Source: a virus. Taken from it: a DNA stretch of 38,853 nt. Below, piece by piece: positions 10,067-18,150 of this stretch. Each line of letters begins with the position of its first letter. Positions within the stretch are counted from its first letter, which is position 1. Under the pieces are notes generated by a model that worked only from the letters and a program-made list of their open reading frames with translations, searched no databases and was not told the origin of the DNA. The translations under genes were made by a program, and so were the position numbers. The stretch lies in IMG/VR virus record IMGVR_UViG_3300030450_002719, positions 1 to 38,853 of that record, one strand, 5' to 3'.

Positions 10067-10410
10067 TAGGGTTCAAATACCTGTATAAAAGAAGCTTGAA
10101 TACTGGCTCTATCTTTATAAGGAATAGATTTAGTCCAAGTAGGGCAAATAAACTTGTAAGAGGTCGCTTCTCCTATAGGAGTCCAGTCAAAGGGTTCCCC
10201 ATCTGATGCTCTCGCCTCAAAGAAGACAGAAATAGTATCTGCGTCTGTTTCCGAAATATTTGTCCAACTAAGGTTCCACGTTTTTGGGTCAATGTTCATC
10301 CCAAATTTCACGCGATGGATGTAGCCATCATTGAATTGGGTAGCACTAACCTTCGGGCTAGATTGCTTTTGAGCTCCATAGCTAGGAGTTATAGAAGGAA
10401 AGGTTGCCAT
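10066..10410 (-). CDS. M: Lambda M-like minor tail protein (114 aa)
   Basis: A small tail-tip protein of the gpM family, needed in lambda to start tail tube assembly on the tape measure. The length of 114 residues is normal (lambda M is 109). Motifs: SPKVSATQFNDGYIHRVKFG, WNLSWTNISETDADTISVFF, and the terminal FICPTWTKSIPYKDRASIQ, close to the 'W..t....a...a.f.qvf.p' end of the family. Its ATG overlaps the tape-measure stop by one base, and its stop overlaps the L start. Confidence 0.88.
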   Translation of the reverse strand: MATFPSITPSYGAQKQSSPKVSATQFNDGYIHRVKFGMNIDPKTWNLSWTNISETDADTISVFFEARASDGEPFDWTPIGEATSYKFICPTWTKSIPYKDRASIQASFIQVFEP

Positions 10411-13400
10411 TATCTAGAGAGAATGCCTCCAGGTCTGCTTTGCTTTATTAATTCTGCCTGAACAGCAGCACCTAACAACCTTCCTAATTGTTGAGAACTT
10501 GGTTCGTTCCCTTGAACTTCCGAACCGCCTGTGGCATCTACGTTTACAACAACGTTTGTATCACTTGAGCCGCCTATCTTGTTGTTAGGAATAATCGTTC
10601 CAGAGCTATTAGGTTTAAAGATCTCTGGGCCTTTCTCCCCTACAAGATAAGATTTACCTCCGCTTACTGGGCCACCTGCTGCCATTCCTGGTAAGCCCAT
10701 CCACTTTAACGATGATGTCACCGCGTAGTTCATCATAATTCTGGCCATCTGACGAGCTACGGAAGCCACATTTTCCCCAAGGGTCTTGGTTCCGTCTATC
10801 GCATCCTCAATAGCCTGCACCATTCCATCTCTAATTGTTGTTCCTATTTGTGCGAATGCCTGATTAAGTGCATCGACTCTTTCAGTAGCTTCAGTTCCTT
10901 TTTTAACTAAGCCAAGTAATGTTCTTATTTCCTCTAACGATTCTATGAAATTCTTGGCATCTTCCGCTTTATTCTTATCAAATTCTGCTTGTAATTTTTT
11001 AACTCTTTCGTCTGCAAAAACTGAAGGATCTACAACCCTACCTGCCATTGGGTCACTAGCAGCCCCAGCCAAGATTCTATCCATAAAAGTTATTTGTTTA
11101 GCTTTTTCAAGAGTCTTTTTATGCTCTTCTAATGCTATTGCTCTTGCTAGAGCCAATTCCACTGTAGCCGAGTCAAGGATAAGATTTTGTTTTAATAATT
11201 CTTCTGCCTTAGCGTTACCTATTTTTTCTCTGGCAGCAAATATTTGTTCTGCCAACGCACCTTGAGTTTGTGCAGCAGCGATAGCATCAACTGTTCCTGA
11301 ATCTTTCCCAAACATACGGGATAAAGACATTCTTACGCCCTTGGAATCAAACTCAGAGAAAGCAGCTAATACACCCATTGCTTCTTGCTTGGTGATGTTC
11401 ATCTTCTTCGCTAACGCATCTATTTCTTTCGCTGTAATAAGTGAACCATCTCCTGTATCTTTTAATCTGACATTTAGTACCGCCAAAGACTTATTAAACT
11501 CCAGGTTCTTTTCATAAGCCTGCCCTAAAGCTGTACCAACAACAGATAATCCAAAACCAAATCCTCCGCCGATCGCTCCACCTACTGCACCGCCTATACC
11601 ACCACCAATGGCAGACGCTCCACCTTGCCCAAATAAGAGTGGGAAGCCACCACCAATCATGGCACTGCTAACTGCTCCTCTTGCACCACCTTGGAACATT
11701 CCTTTTTGATTAGCGGCTGCTTGCGTGGCTCGTCTCCTCTCCAGCACCATATTTATTCTCTGTTCTATGTTTAATTGCTTGCCCTTAATTAATACAGTTC
11801 TCTTATTAGCTGCGTCTAAAGAATTAGCCCACTTAAGTTCTTTTCTTCGCTGAGTGTCTGCAAAAGTCTTCCGTGTCCTTTCCCTCTGCTCCATCTTCGC
11901 GCTCCATGCGCCAAATCCGCTGGGCTGAATGTTCCCCGATCCTGTGGATATACCTCGCTCTAGTTTGGCCTTTGCGAGAGCGCGACCAGTCACAATATCA
12001 AACTTCCGTGCAGCTTCGGTAGATAACTTCAGCTCCTGCGTAAAGCCGCCTAAATTAGCTTCAGCCTGGATTAAAGATGGCGCGGTCTTCTGCGCGAGTG
12101 TTTTACCTAATCCCCATAAAGTAGTAGTTAACTTAGCCGCTGCTCTCTCAGGTACAACGAAAGCCTTCAAACCAAAGGCCATATAAGCAGCCGCAAAGGC
12201 CGCTGCATAACCAGGATGAGCAGTCATTATTGCTCCCAGTTTGATTAAAGCTGCCTGTAGTAAGTTCGCTTTAGCTGTGGTTATACCGAGCATTGAGCCA
12301 ACCTTTGTTCCCGCCGCAACGTTCCACTGATTGAACGCATCGTGTATACCTTTGCCCGCAGCGCCAGCGGCTGCCACTCCTAAACCCCTACGACCTACTG
12401 CATCCCCCAAATTATTTTTAATAAAGCCTCCAACACCTCCAGCAGCTCGGCGAGCTAAGCTTACGGATCTCTCTTCCTTCCTGTTTATAGACGACATTAT
12501 CTTATCTCTTTCCTGTAACTCTTTATTAATTAAATTCTGTATCTCGGATACTTTTATAGCCTGTTCTTTATACCCTTTTTGGGTACTTAACATCCTATCT
12601 AAAATCGCCTGTTGTTCCCCCAGAGCTTTATTTAATCCGTCTAGACCAGGCCCAGAAGTTACACCCTCTTTCTGTACTAAGGAATCTAATATTCTCTGCC
12701 TAGCGTATAATTCTTGGTTGATTGCGCCCTGTATCTCTCTTACTTTACTGACTTGAGCTATATACGTAGTATTAGTGGATATAAGTTTTGTTTGCTCTGC
12801 TGTAGCAGTAGCTAATAGTTGCCTTAAACCTTGTAACCCTTGCCCTTTAGCTAACTCTATAAGCCCAGTAGTTGTAACCTTTACTTGTGTGTCTAAGTCT
12901 TTAAATGCTCCCGTAAGTTTTGCAACTTGTACTGGTATCTGATCGGTTACTTTTCTTACTGCTTTGCCTAAGTTATATACATTAGGTATTACTTTGGTTA
13001 TAGAAGAACCAAATAAAGTATATGCAGCAACACTCCCTCCTATACCCGCAGTTAGTAAAGGATGTGCAGCAGCTAAAGCACCTATAGCTGCACTAGCTTT
13101 TGTTACTAAACTAGGTAAAAAGGCTAAAGCACCACCAAAAAACTTTACTTGTCTAGCAGCAGTTTCTACTTGTGGTGCTAAAGCCGCTGCCCCTGCTGCT
13201 AATAAAGTCGTATTCCTTATAAAATCTCTGCTACCCTGACTAGCTTTAGCAATAGAAGTACTTAATTTACCTACACTTTTAGCGGCTTTATTAACACCTG
13301 TTTCTAAACCACTAAACCCTTTACGCGATATTATGTCTAGTTTTTTCTCTATACGATCTAAGCTTTTAAATAGACGATCAGTAGCCTGCTTGATCTGACG

Positions 13401-13445
13401 ATCATTAACCTTGAACTCTATAAGTCGCGTATAATTCGTCGCCAA
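10410..13445 (-). CDS. Tail tape measure protein (1011 aa)
   Basis: This sets tail length and is injected or channelled during infection. Evidence is the size, the place between the tail chaperones and M, and the composition: an N-terminal coiled coil (DRLFKSLDRIEKKLDIISRK), Ala/Gly-rich hydrophobic stretches (AAGAAALAPQVETAARQVKF; about residues 585-640 with GGGIGGAVGGAIGGGFGFG) and a conserved C-terminal segment, MNYAVTSSLKWMGLPGMAAG, with GGKSYLVGEKGPEIF, which is a standard tape-measure ending. At roughly 0.15 nm per residue it predicts a tail near 150 nm. The start is a TTG at 13445; no Shine-Dalgarno sequence is obvious, but the residues after it (YTRLIEFKVNDRQIKQATD) fit the family. 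Confidence 0.93.
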   Translation of the reverse strand: MATNYTRLIEFKVNDRQIKQATDRLFKSLDRIEKKLDIISRKGFSGLETGVNKAAKSVGKLSTSIAKASQGSRDFIRNTTLLAAGAAALAPQVETAARQVKFFGGALAFLPSLVTKASAAIGALAAAHPLLTAGIGGSVAAYTLFGSSITKVIPNVYNLGKAVRKVTDQIPVQVAKLTGAFKDLDTQVKVTTTGLIELAKGQGLQGLRQLLATATAEQTKLISTNTTYIAQVSKVREIQGAINQELYARQRILDSLVQKEGVTSGPGLDGLNKALGEQQAILDRMLSTQKGYKEQAIKVSEIQNLINKELQERDKIMSSINRKEERSVSLARRAAGGVGGFIKNNLGDAVGRRGLGVAAAGAAGKGIHDAFNQWNVAAGTKVGSMLGITTAKANLLQAALIKLGAIMTAHPGYAAAFAAAYMAFGLKAFVVPERAAAKLTTTLWGLGKTLAQKTAPSLIQAEANLGGFTQELKLSTEAARKFDIVTGRALAKAKLERGISTGSGNIQPSGFGAWSAKMEQRERTRKTFADTQRRKELKWANSLDAANKRTVLIKGKQLNIEQRINMVLERRRATQAAANQKGMFQGGARGAVSSAMIGGGFPLLFGQGGASAIGGGIGGAVGGAIGGGFGFGLSVVGTALGQAYEKNLEFNKSLAVLNVRLKDTGDGSLITAKEIDALAKKMNITKQEAMGVLAAFSEFDSKGVRMSLSRMFGKDSGTVDAIAAAQTQGALAEQIFAAREKIGNAKAEELLKQNLILDSATVELALARAIALEEHKKTLEKAKQITFMDRILAGAASDPMAGRVVDPSVFADERVKKLQAEFDKNKAEDAKNFIESLEEIRTLLGLVKKGTEATERVDALNQAFAQIGTTIRDGMVQAIEDAIDGTKTLGENVASVARQMARIMMNYAVTSSLKWMGLPGMAAGGPVSGGKSYLVGEKGPEIFKPNSSGTIIPNNKIGGSSDTNVVVNVDATGGSEVQGNEPSSQQLGRLLGAAVQAELIKQSRPGGILSR

Positions 13446-13474
13446 GTTAAAAATTACAGAGCGTCCTAGTCAGT

Positions 13475-13666
13475 TTACCTGCTTTGTGTTCGAGAAGCAG
13501 CCCTTGACTGAGTAGCGTCACGGTCTTTGTCCATTTCTTCATTCTGAAGAGCAAAGAAAGCAGCCCAACCAACCATCTCTTCTCTAGTTAGAGTGGCCGT
13601 TAATTCACTTACTGTCTTACCTAATTCTTTGGCTAAAGAAAAAAGAAATCTCCAATCACCGTTAGC
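13475..13666 (-). CDS. Tail assembly chaperone, frameshifted C-terminal part (T-like)
   Basis: A 63-codon open frame follows the stop of the G-like gene in the +1 frame. It encodes ANGDWRFLFSLAKELG, then TLTREEMVGWAAFFALQNEE and ends SRTQSR at TAA 13475. The 'EEMVGWAAFFALQNEEM' region is typical of the T half of lambda G/GT tail chaperones. It has no start codon of its own near the front. The shift site would be TTA AAA A: tRNA-Lys on AAA (13668-13670) can move forward one base onto another AAA within a run of five A residues, just before the TAA at 13662. The full fusion would be about 186 residues. Confidence 0.72.
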   Translation of the reverse strand, partial: ANGDWRFLFSLAKELGKTVSELTATLTREEMVGWAAFFALQNEEMDKDRDATQSRAASRTQSR

Positions 13667-14036
13667 TTTTTAAGTCAGCTTGCGCCTGTTCTACCTCCTT
13701 ATCCGTACCAGATTCGAGCATTGCGAGCTGGATTTCTTGTAATACCGCAGCCTCTATCTCACGACGAAGGCTAGCTTTATCTCCGTCTGTAAAAAGTCTC
13801 TTCTCCTCTTTATCTAAGGCTTTCTGAATCATTAAAGCCAAAGCAAATTCATTTGCGTCATCCCCACTAGACTTTTTCTGGATTGATTCTCGCTCGGCAA
13901 TAGTTAAGGGATGCCAATAAACGGTGAGTATGGTCACTCCATCCTTTACTACTTCGTGTTGATAAAGTTGGCTAACTCCGAAGTTATTACGGAGCAGTTC
14001 AATGGCTCTTGACATAGTGGCTCTTGATTTCTTCAA
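13662..14036 (-). CDS. Tail assembly chaperone, upstream part (G-like, 124 aa)
   Basis: A small protein directly before the tape measure and its +1 frame extension, the classical place of lambda G, which binds the tape measure during tail assembly. It contains ELLRNNFGVSQLYQHEVVKD and VYWHPLTIAERESIQKK, the 'w.plt.aere.i' segment seen in tail chaperones. The C-terminus is Glu/Gln-rich and helical. The start is ATG 14036; an alternative is the internal ATG seven codons later (MSRAIELLRNN). Read normally it ends LKS-stop; a fraction of ribosomes probably shift at the final AAA codon into the next frame. Confidence 0.75.
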   Translation of the reverse strand: MKKSRATMSRAIELLRNNFGVSQLYQHEVVKDGVTILTVYWHPLTIAERESIQKKSSGDDANEFALALMIQKALDKEEKRLFTDGDKASLRREIEAAVLQEIQLAMLESGTDKEVEQAQADLKS

Positions 14037-14043
14037 TAATACA

Positions 14044-14472
14044 CTAAGCGTTAGCAGAAAATTGGCAAGTTATGGTTCCCAGAAAGTGTGCTCGGTCATC
14101 AAGTTCTACAGGAGTAGGGCCAACAACATCTCCTACACGAGGTTTACAACTAAATGTATCGCTGTAATTAGAAGCGTTAACAGACGTTAAACCATCTATC
14201 ACTGCTTCCCCAATAGAGGAGAACACAGAAGTTCCCTTGGACTTAGGCACATAAATATCACACACAACAAAACCTGTATAAAAATCAGATGAAGCTCCTT
14301 GATTCTGAAGAGTCGAAGAATTGAAATTGACAGACATTCTAATGAACTTGACTGTCTTACTAGGAGTAGTAAAAGGCGTGTTGTCGTAAGACATTTTCAC
14401 TGTTCCATCGGCACTAGCTACTGCATCTGTAACTGCCTTTTCTAGAGCTGCGCGAGCGTTTACGAGGGTCAT
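14044..14472 (-). CDS. Tail terminator protein (DUF4128-like, 142 aa)
   Basis: It probably caps the tail tube at its head-proximal end. Length, position between the connector genes and the chaperones, and the sequence pattern fit phage tail terminators of the DUF4128 / lambda U type: NARAALEKAVTDAV at the N-terminus, SVNFNSSTLQNQGASS in the middle, the pair 'TGFVVCDIYVPKSKGT', and FLGTITCQFSANA at the end. The product is soluble, with no signal peptide or membrane segment. The gene sits 7 bases upstream of the chaperone gene. Confidence 0.68.
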   Translation of the reverse strand: MTLVNARAALEKAVTDAVASADGTVKMSYDNTPFTTPSKTVKFIRMSVNFNSSTLQNQGASSDFYTGFVVCDIYVPKSKGTSVFSSIGEAVIDGLTSVNASNYSDTFSCKPRVGDVVGPTPVELDDRAHFLGTITCQFSANA

Positions 14473-14478
14473 TGTTCT

Positions 14479-15042
14479 TTAAAGCTTGCTCACATAAGTC
14501 ACTTCTCTATCATAATCGGCACCACTTGAGAAGTCTGATATAACTCCATACTTAGCGTTGGGTCTATTTTTATCACTAAACAAACGATCTATCTTTGCAT
14601 TTAGTCCTTCAGCGCCCAATATGTAAGGAATAATATTGCGTTTTGGAGATTCCAAGGCAAATACACTGTACTCAGCAGTATTTCCTATATAAACGGTGTC
14701 AGAAAGACGAATCTTCTTAGGTACATAGTGTCTTACTTTTTGAACGGGCCTATTACCCGGAGCTAAAATAGTTTTCCCGTTAACAACTACTGTTTTTATT
14801 TTGTTCCACGGGCTGTAATTTTTTCTAAAGTCAGATTGGTCTACTGGGCCAGTGGTACTGGCTTTCCAGCTAGAGGCAAAGAACCCGGTTAATACAGGGC
14901 TTATGGGCCTTCCATTTACAGTGCCTTTGACTAAATCGTTAATAGTTTCTCCTACTAATTGTCCGTATTGAGCTTCTATTTGGGTCTGAAGATCCCTCTT
15001 TATGTCGTCGGCAAACCCTTTGGCACTTTTTCGCTTTGGCAT
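14479..15042 (-). CDS. Neck / tail completion protein (187 aa)
   Basis: Basic head-tail joining protein, placed between the head-closure gene and the tail terminator. It begins MPKRKSAKGFADDIKRDLQ and has a stretch PISPVLTGFFASSWKASTTG, the 'P.dTG.l..sw' element common to HK97 gp10-like and related neck proteins. A later segment, VYIGNTAEYSVFALESPKR, also fits (Y-N-x-x-x-Y-a-x-x-x-E pattern). Its start overlaps the stop of the upstream gene by one base (TAATG). The exact family is uncertain; the role is inferred from position and these short motifs. Confidence 0.6.
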   Translation of the reverse strand: MPKRKSAKGFADDIKRDLQTQIEAQYGQLVGETINDLVKGTVNGRPISPVLTGFFASSWKASTTGPVDQSDFRKNYSPWNKIKTVVVNGKTILAPGNRPVQKVRHYVPKKIRLSDTVYIGNTAEYSVFALESPKRNIIPYILGAEGLNAKIDRLFSDKNRPNAKYGVISDFSSGADYDREVTYVSKL

Positions 15043-15425
15043 TAGAACCTAACTAGAAGAATGTAAAGGTACTCTTGACCCCCTCTATAGGTTGTTATGT
15101 CAGTAATCTGAGCCGTTTGACTACCTCCTGCATAGGTCAAAACTATTTCATCTTGAAGAGTGGGTTGATTGTTACCTATTAAGTCTGGTGTTACATATAT
15201 TTTCGCTTCCCTCTTTTCGTTTTCATCTTGTTCTTCAGAGCGTATGAACTCAATGGGAACACTTATAGCTGCATAAGAAGTATCTGTACTGGTGAGTGCT
15301 CCTGTTGACGTGTTATACGAAGGAAGTGTCTTACGAGTGTAAGTAATTGTGGTATCCAGGGCAGAACCCAGGTCAGCAACAACTTGTTTAGCTGCTGTTT
15401 TGAAAAGAGCGTCTAAAGCTGCCAT
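15042..15425 (-). CDS. Head closure / head-tail connector protein (127 aa)
   Basis: A small, mostly beta-stranded protein in the connector block. It has TITYTRKTLPSYNTSTG near residue 25 and EIVLTYAGGSQTAQITDITT near the C-terminus, a pattern fitting head-closure proteins that sit below the portal adaptor. It is 0-1 bases from both neighbours, so it belongs to the same translational unit. No catalytic motif, signal peptide or membrane segment is visible. The precise homologue cannot be fixed by eye. Confidence 0.55.
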   Translation of the reverse strand: MAALDALFKTAAKQVVADLGSALDTTITYTRKTLPSYNTSTGALTSTDTSYAAISVPIEFIRSEEQDENEKREAKIYVTPDLIGNNQPTLQDEIVLTYAGGSQTAQITDITTYRGGQEYLYILLVRF

Positions 15426-15956
15426 TTAACCCCTCACTGTTCTTATTTGATAGCTAGCAGAGCCACCAAGGCAATAAGCACCAAGATAGGACTGAAGCCA
15501 AGGATAAACGTCAAAAACGTTGTTTATCGTGCCAACTCCTTGGCTATCGGTGTTGTATTTAACTTCGAGATCTCCGAGTTTTACTTCTTCGTAAGTTCCG
15601 TCAGTACCTTTATTACCAGTTATTGCGTCTGTGTCGTTTGCAAGTGCTCGTGCCAGCTCATATTGAGCGTATTTAATGGTGTTGGGGATGGCTTCACAGT
15701 CCAGATCTACCCCGTCAACTGTGTAGTTATTTCGAGGCCACTTAAGTGCCTGATCATTGTCACAACGGTCTCCGTAAAAGTTGAGACTATCTATCCAGCG
15801 ACAGGCAGAAATTAAAGCCCGATTCTTCTGGTCGTCAGATTTATTTGTCCAGGTTGATGATTCTGGAGCAGTTTCAAAATACGTGTCAGCCTGAGCCAAA
15901 GTCACGTAACTATTTGCCGTTTCACTTTTCAGTGTGGCGGTTATGGTTGCAGCCAC
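15426..15956 (-). CDS. Head-tail adaptor (DnaT-like ssDNA-binding family, 176 aa)
   Basis: First gene after the capsid terminator and probably the adaptor that binds the portal ring. The sequence carries the markers of the phage 'DnaT-like' adaptor family: SYVTLAQADTYFETAP, then NRALISACRWIDSLNFYGDR, ALKWPRN, and 'IPNTIKYAQYELARALAND'. The C-terminus VYPWLQSYLG is also typical. The start is GTG at 15956; the residues after it (MAATITATLKSETANSYVT) match the usual beginning. A GCTACACT promoter-like site lies 27 bases upstream, so this gene leads the tail transcript. Confidence 0.75.
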   Translation of the reverse strand: MAATITATLKSETANSYVTLAQADTYFETAPESSTWTNKSDDQKNRALISACRWIDSLNFYGDRCDNDQALKWPRNNYTVDGVDLDCEAIPNTIKYAQYELARALANDTDAITGNKGTDGTYEEVKLGDLEVKYNTDSQGVGTINNVFDVYPWLQSYLGAYCLGGSASYQIRTVRG

Positions 15957-15982
15957 AATTCGTAAGAATAGGTATCCAACCC

Positions 15983-15988
15983 AGTGTA
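15983..15988 (-). promoter_or_regulatory. Promoter -10 (TACACT) for connector/tail operon
   Basis: On the minus strand CGCTACACT is placed so that transcription would begin about 20 bases before the GTG of the adaptor gene. No good -35 is seen, but the same GCTACA-C-T sequence precedes other minus-strand units near 22.54, 23.34 and 27.48 kb. It follows the capsid terminator directly. Confidence 0.5.
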
Positions 15989-15995
15989 GCGGACA

Positions 15996-16021
15996 TAAAA
16001 AGACCCTACCCGAAGGTAGGG
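15996..16021 (-). terminator. Rho-independent terminator after the capsid gene
   Basis: On the minus strand: CCCTACC, loop TTCG, GGTAGGG, then TCTTTTT. This is a 7-bp GC-rich stem with a UUCG tetraloop and a U-tract, 33 bases past the capsid stop codon. It is the clearest terminator in the window. Confidence 0.92.
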
Positions 16022-16053
16022 CCGTGCAGACCTATGCACTCTCTAATTATCAA

Positions 16054-17133
16054 TTAAAGAGTAGTTGTGTCTAGAGGAGTGTTAACAGTCAACTGAACGG
16101 CAGGGATTAGATCAATGTCGTAAGTTGCAGTCCAGTTATCCTTGTTGCCAAGAACACTGTTGGTTGGGTTGTCAGCAGCAGCACCCCACTTAGTACCCAT
16201 TACGTGATACGCAGTGTGGTAGTCAACTGAGAGAACGTCCTGCTTAGAAAGGATGTTGCGATCAGCTTCAATCCGTAGATCCTGCTGAACACCTTCCATG
16301 ATTGTGCCGGACTTAACCAAGTAGCAGTAGTACTCCTTGATGTGACCAGAGGAACCAGGCTGAACTGTGTTCACCTGAGAATCCATGATGACGTTCAAGC
16401 CAGCGAACTGACCGATGCTCTTAGCATCCACGCCAGCGCCGCCGCCACCCCAAGTAACTGCTCCACCTGAAACAAGTGAAGAAGTAGAGAAGGTTAGTAG
16501 TCCAACTTGATAGAGGTAGAAACCTACATTTGGGTGAACGATGATTGTGTCCAATTCATCGCCACGCTCTCCAAGAAGTGCGCGAGCCTTAGCTACGTTT
16601 GCACCTGTTAGATAGTTGGCTTCGCCTTGTCCAGAACTAGCAGCAATCGCATAGTCACCAGCATTGCCACTTAAGGCAGTGCCGAAAAGACCGTGTAGCT
16701 GATAGAAAAGACGCTGGCTGTTGAGCTTGTTGATTGCGTCTGCAATTTGGTTACGGATGTGAAGCATTGGATCTTCGCCAGCCGCCAAAACTGCTACATC
16801 ATCAACCGCGTAGGCAAAACCTCTGTGGCAGATGGAAGCAATCTGAGTTGCTGTACCGATTTTCTGAGGAGTCAGATAACCATTGGTACTTGTTCCCCAG
16901 TTAGCTGCACCAGTCATTACCTCCTCAGTTGGAGATACTGGATTGAACTCAGGAACTTGGATGCGTGTACCGCCTTCCCTTGAATCAAGGAAGGAGTTAC
17001 GAACTACAGCTCCACTCTTAATGAAGAGACTGCGTTCTTTAATGGCCTCGCTGACATAGCGAGACAAATTATTCCTCTTTACAACGTCCGCGAGAAGAAC
17101 GCCGCCGGAATAATTCTGAAACGGGGCTGCCAT
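16054..17133 (-). CDS. Major capsid protein (359 aa)
   Basis: Shell protein of the head. It is identified by size, by lying directly after the scaffold gene, by a strong terminator immediately behind it (as for highly expressed capsid genes), and by sequence. The N-terminus GGVLLADVVKRNNLSRYVSEA leads to REGGTRIQVPEFNPVSPTE and a long central helix region, DPMLHIRNQIADAINKLNSQ. A segment LDTIIVHPNVGFYLYQVGLL and the C-terminal VLSVDYHTAYHVMGTKW fit the 'HPxxxxxL' and late 'H...G' blocks of HK97-fold coat proteins. No separate prohead protease is seen. The 5' leader contains a perfect hairpin (17164-17180). No cysteine-rich or membrane features are present. Confidence 0.85.
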   Translation of the reverse strand: MAAPFQNYSGGVLLADVVKRNNLSRYVSEAIKERSLFIKSGAVVRNSFLDSREGGTRIQVPEFNPVSPTEEVMTGAANWGTSTNGYLTPQKIGTATQIASICHRGFAYAVDDVAVLAAGEDPMLHIRNQIADAINKLNSQRLFYQLHGLFGTALSGNAGDYAIAASSGQGEANYLTGANVAKARALLGERGDELDTIIVHPNVGFYLYQVGLLTFSTSSLVSGGAVTWGGGGAGVDAKSIGQFAGLNVIMDSQVNTVQPGSSGHIKEYYCYLVKSGTIMEGVQQDLRIEADRNILSKQDVLSVDYHTAYHVMGTKWGAAADNPTNSVLGNKDNWTATYDIDLIPAVQLTVNTPLDTTTL

Positions 17134-17163
17134 TTCAAAAAACGGGAATTAGTTATGCGTAGT

Positions 17164-17180
17164 CCAAGTCACGGACTTGG
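17164..17180 (-). other. Hairpin in the leader between scaffold and capsid genes
   Basis: A perfect 7-bp inverted repeat with a 3-base loop: CCAAGTC-CGT-GACTTGG on the minus strand. It is not followed directly by a U-tract, so it is unlikely to be a terminator. A stabilising or processing structure that raises capsid mRNA level is plausible. Confidence 0.5.
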
Positions 17181-17198
17181 GGGTTAGCTTCACGGAAA

Positions 17199-17924
17199 CT
17201 AACTAGATTGAGCCTCTCTCTTGAGCACGGCTGCAAGATCAGGCTCGGTAGCTTCAAGGGCCATTTGCCTTGTAATGTTAATGCTACCTTCTTTCCAGGG
17301 ATTAGACATGCCTGGAGAGACAGCAGAGTTAGGAGTTGGTTTGGCTCCCATCCCTGCCGCACTGCTTGGTTTGAAATGATGTTCCCACCCTGAACCTGGG
17401 TTTTTTAAGTTCCCTATATATGTAGATAGATCCTGTTCTATCCCGCCATTAAGAACAACAACCTTTCCATCATCGTTCTTTTTAAGTTTACTTTGCAACA
17501 GAGAAAGTGTTTGTTCCGCATTTATAGCCCCAGAATCACTTATGGCTGCAAGTGCTGCGGTCTTTGCGGTTTCAGCCTCATTTGACTTTCTTAAGTCTTC
17601 TAATTGCTGATTTAACTCAGCTATTTTTTGGTCTTTCCCTTGGGCGGTTTTGTTGGCTTCTTCCCATAGGTCTTTCCACTGGCCTTGGTCTTCGAGCGTT
17701 TTGCGGCGTTGGTCATCTTGTTTTTGGTACACCTCATCTAGCTTTCTTTTAACACCTTTACGGTCTTCTTGAGCCACAGACAACTCTTTCTGTAGCGAAG
17801 AAATTTTATTCTCGTACTCTGTTTTTAGAGAATCGAGATTTGGTGCTTCAGGAGCAGGAGTCTCAGCCACGGGCTGTTCAGCAGGAGTCACGGACTCAGG
17901 CTGAATGACTTTTTCCTCAACCAT
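17199..17924 (-). CDS. Scaffolding protein (241 aa)
   Basis: Internal assembly scaffold for the head. It is acidic at the N-terminus (EEKVIQPESVTPAEQPVAE) and has a long coiled coil from about residue 30 to 120 (KTEYENKISSLQKELSVAQE, KIAELNQQLEDLRKS). A small C-terminal helix ends ATEPDLAAVLKREAQSS, which could bind the coat protein. It lies immediately upstream of the capsid gene, as usual. The composition (Lys/Glu/Gln/Ala) and absence of hydrophobic core segments support the call. A protease fusion is not evident. Confidence 0.8.
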   Translation of the reverse strand: MVEEKVIQPESVTPAEQPVAETPAPEAPNLDSLKTEYENKISSLQKELSVAQEDRKGVKRKLDEVYQKQDDQRRKTLEDQGQWKDLWEEANKTAQGKDQKIAELNQQLEDLRKSNEAETAKTAALAAISDSGAINAEQTLSLLQSKLKKNDDGKVVVLNGGIEQDLSTYIGNLKNPGSGWEHHFKPSSAAGMGAKPTPNSAVSPGMSNPWKEGSINITRQMALEATEPDLAAVLKREAQSS

Positions 17925-17926
17925 AA

Positions 17927-18106
17927 TTAAGAATTAGTTTTAGAAGGTTTTACAGGAGCTTTAACCTCTTTTTCCTGCTTAGCGGTTAATCCCGCAAGAG
18001 GTTTTTCCACTTTTTTAGGTGCTGCTTTTGGAGCAGCTTTAGGAGCGAAAGCAGCTTCTAAGTCCTCCGCCCTTATGTTTCCTGAGTCCAAATCACCAGA
18101 AGGCAT
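17927..18106 (-). CDS. Small Ala/Lys/Pro-rich head-region protein (59 aa)
   Basis: Encoded between portal and scaffold. It starts MPSGDLDSGNIRAEDLEAAF, continues with APKAAPKAAPKKVEKPLAGL and ends with a Lys-rich tail. The low-complexity basic half suggests a flexible nucleic acid- or capsid-binding peptide. The stop lies 2 bases before the scaffold ATG. Start ATG 18106 was chosen because it is the only one giving a full frame. No family recognised. Confidence 0.65.
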   Translation of the reverse strand: MPSGDLDSGNIRAEDLEAAFAPKAAPKAAPKKVEKPLAGLTAKQEKEVKAPVKPSKTNS

Positions 18107-18150
18107 GGTAAAAAAATGAGTTGAAACTATTCTACTGTACTAAGCAAGAA

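Noticed and set aside
17153-17362. Minus frame of 69 residues in the scaffold region
   Set aside because: It is a shadow of the scaffold gene in another frame and has a random composition.
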